A stretch of DNA of 64,000 bases from Clavulina sp. PMI_390 (GCA_015039315.1 WIDE01000011.1:489149-553148), one strand, 5' to 3'. Shown: positions 44,979-58,217, numbered from the stretch's first letter. Translations and numbers: made by a program. Notes: generated from the letters alone by a model not told the origin.

Positions 44979-47900
44979 ATGCCACCAAGAACTGCTCGCA
45001 GAGGCGATAACAACAGCAACGGTGAGCATACATCGACACCATCCGATGCGGTCATTCTGGTCTTCTCAACGCAGCATCACGTCTCGTTTGTCTACTCTCG
45101 TATCGGGCTGCTGACGCTGCACCTTTCCAACCGCGAACCTACCTTGACTATTGAATCAGAAACATCGCCAATGGCTAACGGCTCTGTCGAACAACCCGAA
45201 ACTAGCGCTAGTGGCAGCAGTGGAAAGAAGGGCGCCGCCTTCGTGTGCGAGATTTGTCGCAAAAATGGCAAAACTGCATCATACTCTCGTATCGAGTTCC
45301 TGGCGAGACATGAGAGGACTGTACGTGGCAACTTGTGCGCTCTCTAAGATAGCTTCGTTGTTGGCTCATTGATGGATGCGCCCGTCTTTTTCTCTGTTCT
45401 TGCCTGGGATGTCTCAAATCTGCGATCACTTGCTTGGGACTATTTTAGCACACTGAGACGAAACCGTTCCAATGTGAATTTTGTGAGAAACGATATGCTC
45501 GCAGGTGAGCCTTTTGCCACTGATATGGAATCAGGAGATGATGCCTGATAACGCTTGCGCTTGTTACAGTGACGTGCTGTTCCGCCATCGTCGGAAGTGT
45601 CAATCCAACCCTGCCGCGAACGGGGAGGGAGATGAGGCCGGTGCGGCAACCACCTCGCGGGATAACGCAGCTGCAGGACCGTCAACACCGTCTTCTCAGG
45701 GCCCTAGAGCCACCCGCACCGCATCGACCAGCTCAACCAGCAGAAACACAGCTCGGCCTTATCCTTCCCTACAAGATACTGTTGAAGAGCCATCAGCGTC
45801 CCCTGAAGATGAATCACAGATATACGGCCTACCGATTCGGCTAATACCTTCTATGAACGGCAACGTGATCAACCCACCTGGTGCGGACAGACTCGCCAAG
45901 TATGGAGGTGATCACCCTTATATCAGTGCCGCCGAACTGCCCAATGGTTTGTGGGTATCTGAAGACGCTGTGATTCAAGAGAGCCCGTCCACCTCACCAA
46001 CAGATGCAGCTCAGTCCAACACACGACGTAACGACGGCAAGCAAACCTCTGGATCATCACAGAATAACGATCCATACGGCTTGCCCGTCGAGTTCATCCC
46101 ATCTATGAACGGAAACATCCTCGCTGGTCCAGTCAATCCAACCATTCTTTCTAGGTTCCATGACGAAGCTCCGAATCATCCATACAACCGGGTGACCGAC
46201 TTGCTTGATCTCAGTCTGCCACCAAACAAGACCACCCCACAAGATTCGTCGGACTCGGGTCTATCGCCCGAATCGGCTCTCACTGGCGCGTCGTCCAGTT
46301 GCATGAGCTCGACAGATGGTAGCTCATACGCAGCAGCACTCTCACAAGCAGCTGCGGCACAAGCAGCATCCACCACAAACCAGACGAGCGTGCCAGAGAT
46401 TCCAGCCTCTGCCGCCCTCTCAGAAATGTCACCCCTTACTATCGAAGAGACCCAAAAGTGGAAGGAGGCATGGCTCAGAAGCACCTCGACTGTGCCCTCC
46501 AACCACACTGCTCGAGCGCTTGCGGGCTACGCTCCTGAAGTTGCTATGCTCACGTCAGAAATAGAAATAGCCCGACAAAAGTGCGGCCCGCAAGCACTGG
46601 ACGTCTCACATCCATTTTAGTGCGTGAATCATTACCTTGTGATGTCGGACGACTCAGCTGATGTTCCACCACCCTGATAGCATCGACCCAACTCGCTTCC
46701 TCTATTGCTACTTGATTGATCGTTGGAGGATGCCTTCTGCTGCCAAGATGTCGGCCTTTGCTTATCGAACATACAACCATATCATGGAACATCTTGGAGT
46801 ATTCCACATGCCCACCTTTCGTCTGAATGTGAGTTGAATCCCTTCCGACGTTCGCTCAAGCGGCTGACGGCGAGCTTGTAATGCAGGATGCGCACATCTG
46901 GGTCAGCTTCGCGATGTGTGCGTCTAATAGCATCGATCCTGGCCTACGCAAAGCTCCCGCCACCGACATTGGCAACGATCCGCGAATCGAGGTTGAGCTC
47001 AAAGAGCTAGGCGCTAGCTCAATCTGGGTACAGGCACAGAAAACCATCTCCCAAGATGTACGTGTTTGACTCGGAATGCATATGAGAGCTTCACTGATGC
47101 TTCGCCGCCCCCTTTCCTTCCTCTTGTGTACAAAAACAGAAAACACAACTCATCAATAGCGCAATCTATAATGCACGAATGTTCGCCAGCATCAAGCCTG
47201 ATGAAGCCCTTCCTTTGATCCACGCCCTCCTTTTGTTCAACTCTCAGTCATTCTTGTCCGATAACGCCTGTGAAAGACTAAGCTCGGAAACTTTCTTGAG
47301 ATCGATCACAGACGTCAGTGATGCTACCTAGCATTTTCTTTATGTGCGTCATCTCATCGTGTATCGTCTTGCTTCATCACAGGTCGCTCGAACTTCTGGG
47401 CTATTCTGCCCTGGCTCAGGGTGTACAACACCTGGGAAAGCTCCTTCGAGCGATTGGGATATGCATTGGAAGCTATGGATCACTCATGAGAGCTGGAGGA
47501 GGTAAGCTCCTTACCCAAATATGCTCGAAAGGATCCCGTTCACCCTGTTAACTATCGCATCTTTCTAGAACTGCTTGGCTCGTCTATACCCTGGACACCA
47601 TCGCCTCCCTTGATATTGGTGCCAAGACGCACATCCCTGTCCGTGAACTTCACCACATCCCACTCCCTGCTGCAGGTCCGGTTTGGAAAGCGGCAAGCGC
47701 TGCTGAATGGACCCAAGAGATGGACGAGATGGCGGAGAAGGGTCTGGGAAGCCTGCTCACCCTCGATGCCTGTATGACCTGCCACACAGTGCAAGCACCT
47801 TCTGGTCTTCCCCTGTTTCGACGAAGGACGGGTCCTTACGCTCGAATGATCTTGGTACTCACGCTGTTGCGAGGTATCATTGATTATGGGAGCGGCAAAC

Positions 47901-48667
47901 CCAGGGGTGGCTACATCACGAAGCGATGGGTGACTTCAACATTTGAAGGTTCGATCCCAACAGATCCCGTCGAATTCAACACGTTCATTATCTCGAGATA
48001 TAGCCGCATCCTCGACTATGTGAGTTCTTCGTTTCCAATGCTATTGCTCGTCCTCTGAAATTCGGTCAATCAGTGGCGCCGAGGATGGGATCTCGACAAT
48101 CTCTGCCATTCCAATTACCGTGGTGCATACTTCGTCAACGACGCCCTACCACCCTACTGGTTGTGCAGGGCAATCTTAGCAAAGCTGGCGTCGTTGCCTT
48201 CCCCCACTTATGTGCCGGAGGTGATCTACAATACCGACGACCAAATGTTCGAGGAATCTGGACCGAACCGCTTGGCTGACGTGAACTTGCGCGAGATGTT
48301 CCACATGGCGCGGCAGTTCGTGAGCTGTGGAGAGGGCCTGGGTGTTATGGTCAATACTTATGTGCCTGTTGGCGTGGAGCACCTCGATGATGTGGACAAG
48401 GAGTATGAGGACTGGAGGCGTGGGCAGATGGAGGCCGAGGCATCGCCCACTAAGACTGCACCTCCACCACCCATTGAACTATGTCCCCAAGGCTCATGTC
48501 CTCTCGATATCCCCCCGGAACTCATCAGCTCTCTCCCAGACATCTTCCTGCCGCTTGTCGCTGCGGACACTGGTTCAATCAATCCAACTGATATCAACGT
48601 TTCCAGCTCTACTACTATATCGCCAACAGTGCCTCAACTGAGCCAGATTGAGGAATCCTGGACATAG
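44979..48667 (+). CDS. C2H2 zinc-finger transcription factor with fungal-specific TF domain
   Basis: Model: join(44979..45021,45160..45320,45449..45504,45570..46619,46681..46828,46887..47057,47140..47313,47383..47501,47569..48019,48074..48667), 988 residues. Two N-terminal C2H2-type fingers span exons 2-4: CEICRKNGKTASYSRIEFLARHERTH and, after intron 3, CEFCEKRYAR/SDVLFRHRRKC. A ~250-residue disordered linker carries a duplicated motif, YGLP..-IPSMNGN. The C-terminal half from residue ~440 resembles the PF04082 fungal-specific domain: FLYCYLIDRW, RMFASIKPDEALPLIHALLLF, and the hallmark HESWRRTAWLVYTLD. Ten exons agree in phase. Nuclear role is inferred; the target genes are unknown. A downstream ATG at 45171 could give a shorter form. 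Confidence 0.88.
45823..46212 (+). repeat. Duplicated ~43-residue motif in the C2H2 factor linker
   Basis: Copy 1 (45823-45951) reads YGLPIRLIPSMNGN followed by HPYISAAEL; copy 2 (46075-46212) reads YGLPVEFIPSMNGN followed by HPYNRVTDL. Spacing between the two sub-motifs is similar in both copies. They stand out from otherwise low-complexity sequence. Confidence 0.8.
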
Positions 48668-48935
48668 ATAGGTCGTAAATTCCTTCTCATACCGTTTGCT
48701 TCTCCGTTGCTGCTCTTTACATCCTACGCGCTTCCCTTGTTCATTCATACCTAATTCCTGTTCAAAACCTTTTGGAACCCACTGATGTTGCCATTTCCCC
48801 AATTGTATTATCTACACACTCCATAATTCTGTACGATGATATAGAAGCACCAAACGCCTGCATGCGGTCTCAAGGTGTCTCGACACCGCCCCGTCCATTC
48901 ATATTCCTTCAGAGCCGGTCGCTATTGGAGCTCAA

Positions 48936-51900
48936 TCACCACTGTATGAAGTCTAAATCATGCGAGTGTTGTTTTAGAAAGGGTCCTAGTGCTTTCCGGA
49001 TGGCTCGATACTGTGAGGACCGCATCACCATCGCCAAATCCTTGATCAGATTCTTGAAAGACGTAGGCCGACGACTGAGAGTGTAGTGGAATGCGTATAA
49101 GCCAATCCTAGCGACCAGAGGTGAACCAATAAAGTCAGTTTCTGATTCGCTACTAATGGAGGAGAACGGTGACTCTAACCAGATGATGAGAGGGCTACTG
49201 AGTTGCGAGGAGTGCGGCACCTTGCCAGTGACGTTTCGAAGCTTGCTGAGTGTGCTGAGAGCCCCGTACCTGAGAGATCGTTGTATGACTCCTACATAGG
49301 GCGAGTCAGCCAACCGAGGGCTTGGAGGTAAGAAAGAAGGACCTCACCGAAGATAAATCGGTGGTGACTTGATGTGTCGATACCCCATGTCTTCAGATAT
49401 TGGTGTGTACGGATTGCCATGAGGAGCATGTTGTGAAATATGTTAAGATGCACTGAAGGCTTCGAGTTCAGTTCAATGTCAGTAAAGAGTGGGTGAGTTC
49501 GCTGCTTTGCCATCCTACAGCGAAGCATCTCGTGAGTCCAGCCTTCTCCTTAAGCTCAAGAATTGTATCATGGAACATACAAGGCCATCTTATGCTCAAA
49601 AGTGGACCCAGCATGGCTGCTGGTGGAAATTGTCATGAAGTTGGAAATATCTGAGAGTACGGGGGTCAGGAGTGCTACCAAGGTCCTTGACGCTTCACTC
49701 ACGCAGGCCTTCGTATCGGAGCCAGTCAGCTCGAACGCTAAGGTCTTTTATGCCAATGAGGAGCCCACACCAAGGCATCCCTAAGAGATTTTGAGAACAT
49801 GAGGGACAGAAAGTGGCGTCATAGTCTACCTCGGGCAGAAGCCGACAGCATAGTCGGCTGATGTTCTTCACTCCAAAAGTTGGTCAAGGTTTTCTCCTTG
49901 CTGATAAAGCACCCATATTCAGGATGCCCTAAAGGAACAAAGTCAATTAGGGTCTCTGAGTGACCAATGTCCACTGACAGACCTTTAGTCATGATATCTA
50001 GGAAAGAGAGGGCATTGTCCGGGTCACTTGTCACATAGAGGTAATCGTCCACCCATCGGAGCATCAACTGGTAATAGGAGTTAGTAAGCCAAATCAACCC
50101 CCGAATACCGGCTCACTGAATTCTCATCTTGCAGATGGGCCATCTTTGTCTGTTCTAGGTCACCATAGAAGAACGAGCACAAGAGGCTTGACAAGATAGA
50201 ACCTTGAGGTATCCCTACGACCTGCTTATAATATGACCCGCCAATCTAATATAGGGTGAGGATGAGTGGCACCCGAAGCTCTCATAAGCCCCCACCTTCA
50301 CGATATTCTCCGTAATGTGCTCTTGCAGGAGAGCTAACAATTTCTCTTTGTTCTCAAAGGATGTATCCACCTAAAAATCGCGATGAGACTCGGAATGAAT
50401 CCTCGGCCTCTTAGAAGCCATACCTTGTCTACAAAAACTGCCTGTTTGAGCCGTTCGGCGAGCTCTCGCGCTTGTTGCTGGAAATCCGACCAGTCAACTA
50501 GCAGAGAAGTTAGATTAGTCCTGCGGGGTCAGCTAGCTTAGGACACACCTTCAGCCGAAGCACTCATGCGGAATGTCTTCTTGAGTTTTCCAGCATTCGG
50601 AACAATTTGTTGGCGCCGGGAGATTCGGTACGATTCCTGTTCGGGGGTATGTGAGGAGGGATACAGGCGACAACATCTTCAGCAAACCCACATGCTGAAG
50701 AATGTGCCCTAAGATTTTCAGGAGTTTATCCTGATCGATGGTATCAAAGGCTGCGCGGACATCCATCTTGACAAAGTAGAGCTTTGGACTAGATATATTT
50801 TAGAGCATGACGCAAAATAGTGCGGGTGTAAACTCACAGTGCGCGATTGGGAGAGCTAATGGTAAGTCCTCTCTTGAAATCGAGAAGTCTTCGGTAAACT
50901 TCTTCATGCTCTGACGAAGAAGCACCCAGACAATGAGGCCTCTGTGCCTGTTACCCGTGTGAGCAGACGAAATACATCTCAACAACCCCCCATACCTTCT
51001 CATAGTTCAGAATTTGGAATGTCGGCTGTAAGAGTTGATTCACAGAGCGACTGTGATTCGATTTCCTTTTGAGATTCAGGATCGGCCGTATTCCAGTTTC
51101 CTTTGGCAGGAGCCGGATGTACCCAAATGATAGACTGCGCTGTTCTTGTACACGCTTGATGTCGGCCTAACTGGAGCATTAGATGTCCAGTTCTTATCAC
51201 AGGGAGTTTCCCTCACCTCGGGCATCCGGACCCTTCTGAAGGTCAGCTGATTTGTAACCATATTATTCACTAATGGTCGACATAGCATTTCCCAGTCATC
51301 CTGACGGAAGTATAGCACATGATTTCGAAACGCTGAGGATTCCGTCACATAGAATGTGGTCTAATGAAAGTTGGGATGTAATGAACAGGCATGTAAGAGA
51401 TTAATGCAATGATTACCGTACCTTGATGAGAGAAAGGACAAAGGAGTCGAGAAACCAGTAAAGGAAGTCTTCCAACAACTCTCTCCTCTTGAGGGCCTCA
51501 AATACGCCTTGCCCGTGGCTGGATGATGCAGCATGTGCCGAGCTCAGCCACGAAGTACATGGCTTGCTCTGAAAACCTTGAATAGCATCGTGTAGACTAA
51601 TCCCTTCATGACGTCGCAATCGTACGATTCGATGGATGACTTTTATAATAACCATATGAGTACTACGGCTGATGCACAACAAGTGGACTCACTAGCTGCG
51701 ATATGCTTGAAATTCGTTCGACTACCCCAAAACGCTTTTGGAATGACAAAATCGGCGGCCTGGATGACATAATTGGCGACCTAGAGCGAAGGGTGAGTGG
51801 CCAGCAGTGGGAGTTCAAGTAACACAAAGATTTACTTGTCTGTGACCAAAAGAGAACTCAACAAAACGAGGTTTCACCATGCCCTCTGACCTAGCCTGCT

Positions 51901-53573
51901 TCGCTCCTTTAGGTCTGATTTCACTTTCGCGCGACACCTCTAGAGTTGAAAGCGGCTGTTGGGAAGGGATCTCGGAAATCATCTCCTATAAAGCGTGTGG
52001 TTAGTTATACCAGGATATTGCAGGGGTTACAAAATGCCTTTACAAGAATAACAGTTTGATCGTGAGTATCAAGTGGAGCTCGCGACTTTGTTTTCATCTT
52101 TCAGCTAGTCAGCGTATCACTCTGAACATACGATCCAGATTACATACCTTAGAAGGGCAGATACGGCCGCATGATGCCCCATAGTCATATTTACGATGGC
52201 GCTGAAGCAATTGTTCCATCAGAGGTAGTACTGGCTTTACTCGTTTTGGTGTTTTGCACGGAAGGTCCGGTCTTGGCTTGAACTGGGATTAAAGCTCAAT
52301 ATGCTAGAAAGAGTCTGAGGAATAGATACCTTTGCTGGAAGTTTGACGGATGTTTGGAAGGGGAAACGAGACAGCGGTTGATCGAATGCACTAGGGAATC
52401 CATATTGCCGGGGGAAGATGTTTTTGGATAGCGTCCTTGCTGCTTTCTCGACCCCCATTTGCCACTCGGATTTTTTCCCATTCGCAGTCGTCACCTTCGA
52501 TGTAATCTGGGTCGCAGAAAGTGTGAAGAGATGGGCCTGACTGGCGTTCAATACATCTGCAGGATATTGAGTTACTGGCGTAGCTGATATATCCTGCGAA
52601 TACTCACGATCGCGAGGAAAACCAAGGATAATTGTCGAGTTGAGACGACGAGCGGGCTTCCGGTAAAAAGTAGTCCGACGAGGAATGGAGACTTGAGAAG
52701 CTGATAGCCACTAAGGGTTAGGAGTGAGACATGGGCTACAGGTTGGCTAAGAGTTCTAGGTTGCTTACAGTGCTTTTGTCGTCTAGGCGAAATCGTTTGG
52801 GATTACCCTCGTTTTCCGAACGACCCGGTACTGATTTTCTTTTACGGGGATTGCAAACGGCGTTATTTGAACCTTCCATGATCGATTTTCCCGTCAGCTG
52901 TACAAGGCTACCATGACCGACAGAGACGAACAAGCTTCGTTGTGTAAGCACGTTGAGCATATGTTGGTCCCCAATCCTGCAATGGAGGAGGTCAAGGGTG
53001 GCATAATTGACCTCTAAAAGGTAGCTCACAGTGAATGTAGCGCCCTCCAGGCTGGGGAGGTCATCGTGGCCACATTGGAGCTGATGGAGAGAGGTTCCAC
53101 TCGGCCACTTGACTATCCAGTGCTATTGAGCTTCAATGAAGGAGTGTTTGTTTGATTCACCTACATATCTGAAGCCATACGTGAAGACATTCTGCTGGAG
53201 CGCGGAACGGTTACTGGACCCTCCACTGCTTGCTATGTGGAAACGCGCATCCTCGTAGAGCTAAGAGTGTCCAAACCCGAGTTAGCGTCGTCGGACCACA
53301 TGATGAGAACACCAAAGCAAGACATACATCGAAAATATCCCTAGTGGGGGATGTTGCGCGTGCCTTCCTATGAGCGTCCCAAGGAACCTGTGAGGCCACA
53401 ACCAAGGAATCCACCAACAGTCTCAATTCCACATTTCCTTCCAGGCCTTCAGCATCAAGATCGAGGTCCAACACGGTTAGGGAGAGATACTCTCTCAGCG
53501 GGCATGTGTAGGCATAGTGTTCATTGAGAATGATGTTGCTTGCGGCGGGGAGAGTCTCAGGAGTGGTGGTCAT
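48936..53573 (-). CDS. TERT: Telomerase reverse transcriptase (TERT)
   Basis: The gene is broken by many short introns (at least 15); only part of the exon map is fixed (exon 1 53573..53328, exon 2 starting 53260, last exon ending 48936). TERT extends chromosome ends using its own RNA template. The N-terminal domain shows NVFTYGFRY (53171-53191) and IGDQHMLNVL with VQLTGK. The CP/QFP region reads IFPRQYGFPSAF (52384-52416). Motif T is FLYWFLDSFVLSLIK (51422-51466), motif 1 TESSAFRNHVLYFRQDDWEML (about 51280-51355), motif 2 FGYIRLLPKETGIRP (about 51080-51130), motif A KMDVRAAFDTIDQ (about 50734-50770) and motif C RWVDDYLYVTSD (about 50035-50062), so the three catalytic Asp are present. The thumb is encoded at 48936-49313. 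These order and motifs exclude an ordinary retrotransposon RT. Confidence 0.92.
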
Positions 53574-53758
53574 GGACGTGATGAGCACGAGCTGATCACG
53601 CTCGTGACTCACTTGTGACCAAACGCGCGAGCCTCTCTCCCTCAGAATCCACGCTGCTCTCTTTCTGTCATAGGTACTAGTGCCAAACTTGATAAATTTC
53701 ACGCAAGAAATATAGGCATAACATTATGAACAGATTATTATGATCATGATCTAATCAA

Positions 53759-56123
53759 TCACCCCGTCGAACTGTACCGCCCGTTAACTGTGGGCCGATT
53801 CGTGACTAGACCACTGGGTCTCCTGGAAGAGCTCTTCGCCGTTGATGGCCGCGCATCTGCCCCATCAATATAGTCATCATCGGAATCATCCTGGTCATCT
53901 TCCGAATCAGACATGAGGACGGTGGATGAATAGGCTGACTTTGGTCGACGAGCTGTGACCGTGGATGGTGCAGTGTCTTGGATGGTAGGTTCGGCGGGGG
54001 ACGCGCGACTCTTGCCCTTGGACGAAGGCTTCGTTGTATATGTGGACGCTTCCCATATCGTAGCCCGACCTTCTCCAAGAGGGTCCAGTCTTTCATCGTC
54101 ACCATCCTCCTCTGCATCGTCAATTAGACGTCGCTTCATAGCAGACCCTGTACTTCGCGTCGAGGAAGGCTTTGGTTCGTCGACATCGCCAAGAGGAGAC
54201 GATGACCGGTGACGGGAGGAAGGTGGGTGGAGCGAAGTGGAGGCGGTTGTGGCAGTCGATCTGCGTTTCTTGGTTATAGACTCTTCAGGACGCGGAGGAG
54301 AGGAGGATCCCGACTGGGCAGGGGTATTCAGGAAAGATTTGCGAGTTTTCTGCGCCTCGTCCCATCCTTCCGGTTTCCTCATTTTGCTACAGGTGAGAGG
54401 GTGTTCTTCGGTCAGCCTGCTATCTACAATAGGTGCAAGAGACGTACGTATTGAGCTTCGGCTCAGCGTAGTTGACACTCTTCCGCACTCGGGTGGATCT
54501 ACCACCTGCTATGTCGTCGGTTCCGGATGGCTCCACGTCAGACGAGGACTTCGGAGGGGGCTCGAGGGGAGAGGATGACCGCTCACGAGGACGAGTCGAG
54601 GTAAGCGGAATATGCGATGAAGACGAGGTCGAGGTTGAGACCTTTGGTGTTTTGAGCGGAACGGCTAAATCACCTGTCAGAGTTCTTGTTAGCAAGGAGG
54701 GACAAATATAATAGGGATGACCTACCATGTCGCATGAAATCCTCTGACAGAGATGGTGCCGGTACATGCAATTTCTTCGGCTTCCTTTCCGTGATCGGGG
54801 TCGGGGGAGGTAGGTCCTTCGATATTGAGGTATTTGCAGTCGAAGAGGCTATATGATTTTGCAGCTTGAGAACGGTTTTGTCTTTCTTCACGGTACCAGA
54901 CGCATTCGTGACGTCGTATAGTTTGCCGCTATTTCCGCGCTCTACGTCAATAGTGGGAGGCTCCGATTCAGATGCTGAACTGAGTGGTCGCTTTTTATTC
55001 CTCTCTTGATCCTTCAGGCGATGCGACACACTGACGTTAGAGATGGTGGGTATGGATATCGGTGGGAGGTGATGATCCAAATCGTCAGTCACGCCGCGCG
55101 ACACCTGAACAGTGGAAGCATAGCCCTGCTCCGCATCGGGGGACGGAGTGAACGGAGGAGGGGACGGTCGAAATGTGGCAGTGGGGTCTAGTGGAGATAT
55201 TAGCCCTGATGGACGCCGACCCCCTTTACGTGAGGAAATGGATTTGGATGATGATGGTACAGGAGTTGACTCAAGAGGGATTGAAAGAGAATCTCGTGCT
55301 TTCGGAACTTGAGCTGAGGTAGGATGCGCCATGAGACGTGAAGGGGAGCGTGGGTTGACTTTAGGGGGTTGGGGACTAGGTTGAGGAGAGGCGAATATGT
55401 CGGAACCGCCCTCACTAATTCTTGAGATGTCTGGAGCCCTAGAGACTCCCATGATAGTCGCTACAGATTGTCGTGGTCGTGCTGATTTAGGTTCGGACAA
55501 GGGCTTTGAGGGTCCAGCTGAAACAGACAATGTGAACAGATGCTTATTGTGATGATACAAGAACATTGACGTACGAGGATTGTCTACAGCATCAAACGAG
55601 CGACGCAATGAGCTCAGGTTTTTCCGAGTCCACTCGCTCTTTCGTTCAAACATACGTTTAGTCAAACACATCCTCTTTCAAACGCAGGATCTTGTCAACT
55701 CACTGCTCGGTTGATCTCGTCCATTAGATCAAGCATCGTCTGCCTTTCTTGTTGGAAGGCTGCTGCACGAGCCTGGTAGATCTGTGCATTTCGCTGAAGG
55801 GTAGCATTCTCGCCCCGTAGGTAGAAGTTCTCTTCGAGACTCTCCTGCAACTGCTTGTTCAGATTGGATATCTGTGCTAGGAGCTCGTTATTTTTCCTAT
55901 GAGAAGGCGGTGAATTTCCGACAGCAATAAACGCTAAAGAGATGGTACACTTACTTGGCTAGCTTATCGTTCGATGCCTTGAACGCCTTTCGCACTAAAG
56001 AGAAGGTGGCGATGTTCAGTGGATAATATGACTTCACGCGACTAGCGACATCTTACAGTTCTCAAACTCTTGTAGAGTATTCAGGCCTGTCGCTGCAGAG
56101 CGACTCTCTCTTCGGCTTGCCAT
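53759..56123 (-). CDS. SGO1: Shugoshin (centromeric cohesion protector)
   Basis: Model: complement(join(53759..54386,54448..54673,54726..55517,55575..55674,55704..55896,55955..55994,56057..56123)), 681 residues. Shugoshin recruits PP2A to protect cohesin at centromeres. The N-terminus MASRRESRSAATGLNTLQEFE opens the conserved coiled coil, which continues FKASNDKLAKKNNELLAQISNL to ENFYLRGENATLQ. A long disordered, SP-rich middle follows. The C-terminal basic shugoshin motif is RVRKSVNYAEPKLNT/KMRKPEGW, split by the last intron. The tail is acidic (SDSEDDQDDSDDD). Exon 4 uses an AAAG acceptor, the weakest junction. It lies upstream of TERT on the same strand, with 185 nt between its stop codon and the TERT start. 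Confidence 0.93.
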
Positions 56124-56385
56124 ATCTGGCGCGTTGTGGGCTGCACTAGCCACAACGGCACGAAAGGTTGGTGTGACAAAACAAAAACAAACAGCAGTCT
56201 ACTCGAGAGGCTCAGAATCTCTATTTCACAAGTCACATTCAGGGGCACATCATGCTCCTGGTGATTGTAAGACATAGTGCACTGCAATTATATTACATAT
56301 CGTAACTCGATAATATTCTTTAGTGACTATAGCCCTGCTCACCCAAATTTATTCAGAAAGCCTTATCCGATGAACACAGTGTGTC

Positions 56386-57984
56386 TCATGCAAAAACATC
56401 ATCTACATCTACTCCCATGAATCGGGAGATACCGTCAACTGTCTGCTCCACGTTGAATTGGGAATTAAACATGAGTTCATATGGGTCATCATCTGATACG
56501 GCTGACAAAGCCATCTTGAGTGGAGAAACGGTCGGTGTTGGCCTCGTATCACTCTTTGAAGGTGACACTGGGATTTCTGGCATGTTCAGGGAGTCAATGG
56601 GAGGTTCTGAAGGGGGTAGTGATTCTTGGGAGCCGGTAACGACATTCTCGACTGTGGGGGTGATCTGGTCGTAGTTGTTGGTAGATAATGGATGGTCAAC
56701 GCTCAGAGTGGAAGCTGAAGGAATGGGGATATTGGACTGTGATGATAGAGACTCTTGGGACGATATAATAGCTGCGCTCCCATCCTGGCTGGATCGGACA
56801 GCTTTTCTCTTCCTACGATTTGAGCCTCCTGACTTCATCAAATCGTCAAAAGTTGGTACCCTCTTCAAAGTACGAGAGTCCAGCTCGGCAGGAGTCGATT
56901 TTGTCGAGGGGGTTGACGCTTTCGCACAATAGTCAAAGGCACTACTCCGCCGTGGAGTATGGGGTGACAGCGGTGCCGGATGAGTACTGGAGTTCTCAAT
57001 GGCATAATTTTGCCTAACAGGAGTAGAAGTGATAAAGGGAGAAAAGTCCTAGGAAGTGGTGGCCGTTAATATCCATAAGAACAGTAACCTAGTGGACAAA
57101 CTTACCAGGGATGAGTTGATGTCAAATGCCAAATTCATTGAGGAGGGAGGGGTGATGAGTGAGGAATCAAGATGTAAGCTGACATCTCTGGATTGAGGAT
57201 TATCATCGTTTGAGCCCAAGGCTGCAGATGGCTTGGTCGCTCCATTGCGCATACGTTTCAGCGGTCGAGGGGTGGAAGTCGGGTCGATAGGTCGTAGATG
57301 CCCATAAGCAGGAGAAGAAGAGGAATGTTGAAGCGGAGTAATAGGAGTAGCGGGGGGAGCAGATGCAGAAGGGGGCTTATTTTGAGAAGGGGTAAGCCGT
57401 TTGATAGCAGGGAATGGAAGTTGAGAAGTAGCTCTAACTTCGGCACCAAGATCTTTGGTTTTCTTTGGGGGTTTGGGATTGGGATTCAGCTCGCTTCGAG
57501 CTGTGGGATGATCGGATGTCTTGGTTTTTGACTCTCGGCGTTGAACTGGTAACTCTCCTCTCAATTGACGAGATATAGTCTCCAAGTCAACGTCTTCAAG
57601 GAGACTTACTTCACCATCGTCTCGTGAAGCTTTGGGTACTAGAGAGGCTTTGAGGGAGTCACGTGGACGACGAATGCAGAGAAGGTCAAACTTCGCGTAT
57701 GAACCACCCCTCTCAAGACTCCTAGTGATGGCTTGAGACAGTATGCTAATTCGTTCCTCAGATCGTGGACTTGGGGGACATGAGGAAGGTACAAGAATGT
57801 CTGAGTCGAGTTCGGAGGTATGTTCCACAGCCTTTTGTAGCCTTTCGACAAACTCTTGGTCGTAGAGAAGTGTAGGGGTGAAAGATGATGATGTAGAGGT
57901 TTGCGAGGCGGCCAGAGACGAGTTAGGGAGCTCTGAGAGGTCTGGAAGCACGACACGACGCTTGACGCCGGCTTGGCTGGCCAT
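56386..57984 (-). CDS. Disordered protein of unknown function, 513 residues
   Basis: Model: complement(join(56386..57048,57106..57984)). One intron of 57 nt, GT-AG, phase 0. The chain is basic and Ser/Pro-rich with many SP/TP sites, as in cell-cycle kinase substrates. Semi-conserved-looking islands: FVERLQKAVEHTSELDSDIL near the N-terminus, RVPTFDDLMKSGGSNRRKRKA near residue 375 and the C-terminal FNVEQTVDGISRFMGVDVDDVF. RRKRKA could be a nuclear localisation signal. I recognise no domain. It follows shugoshin on the opposite side of a short gap and is divergent from the F-box-like gene. Confidence 0.78.
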
Positions 57985-58217
57985 TGGCGATGTCTAACGA
58001 TAAGCGCGGAGACCTTTAGAGGTCATTGGTTTCAGATGAGAGTCGACCACGAACAGCAGCTGTTCGCGTGTTTGGTCTTATTTATGGCGCGTGTGGGATT
58101 GACTTGTCAGTGATTTGCATGCTGTGACAAAACCCGCTCGACGTGTTATGTGCTGATAAGCCGGCCAAGCTTTCGTCATCCGTCGCCATAAATAAGACAA
58201 TATTCACCGCTATACCG
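57985..58217. promoter_or_regulatory. Divergent promoter region, unknown gene / F-box-like gene
   Basis: A 233-nt spacer between divergent starts. No recognised element beyond AT-rich patches. Confidence 0.3.

Noticed and set aside
50035..50770. Reverse transcriptase signature, possibly a retrotransposon
   Set aside because: The upstream T motif, CP/QFP and TEN-domain motifs, the introns, and the lack of gag, integrase, LTRs or poly-A tail show that it is TERT.
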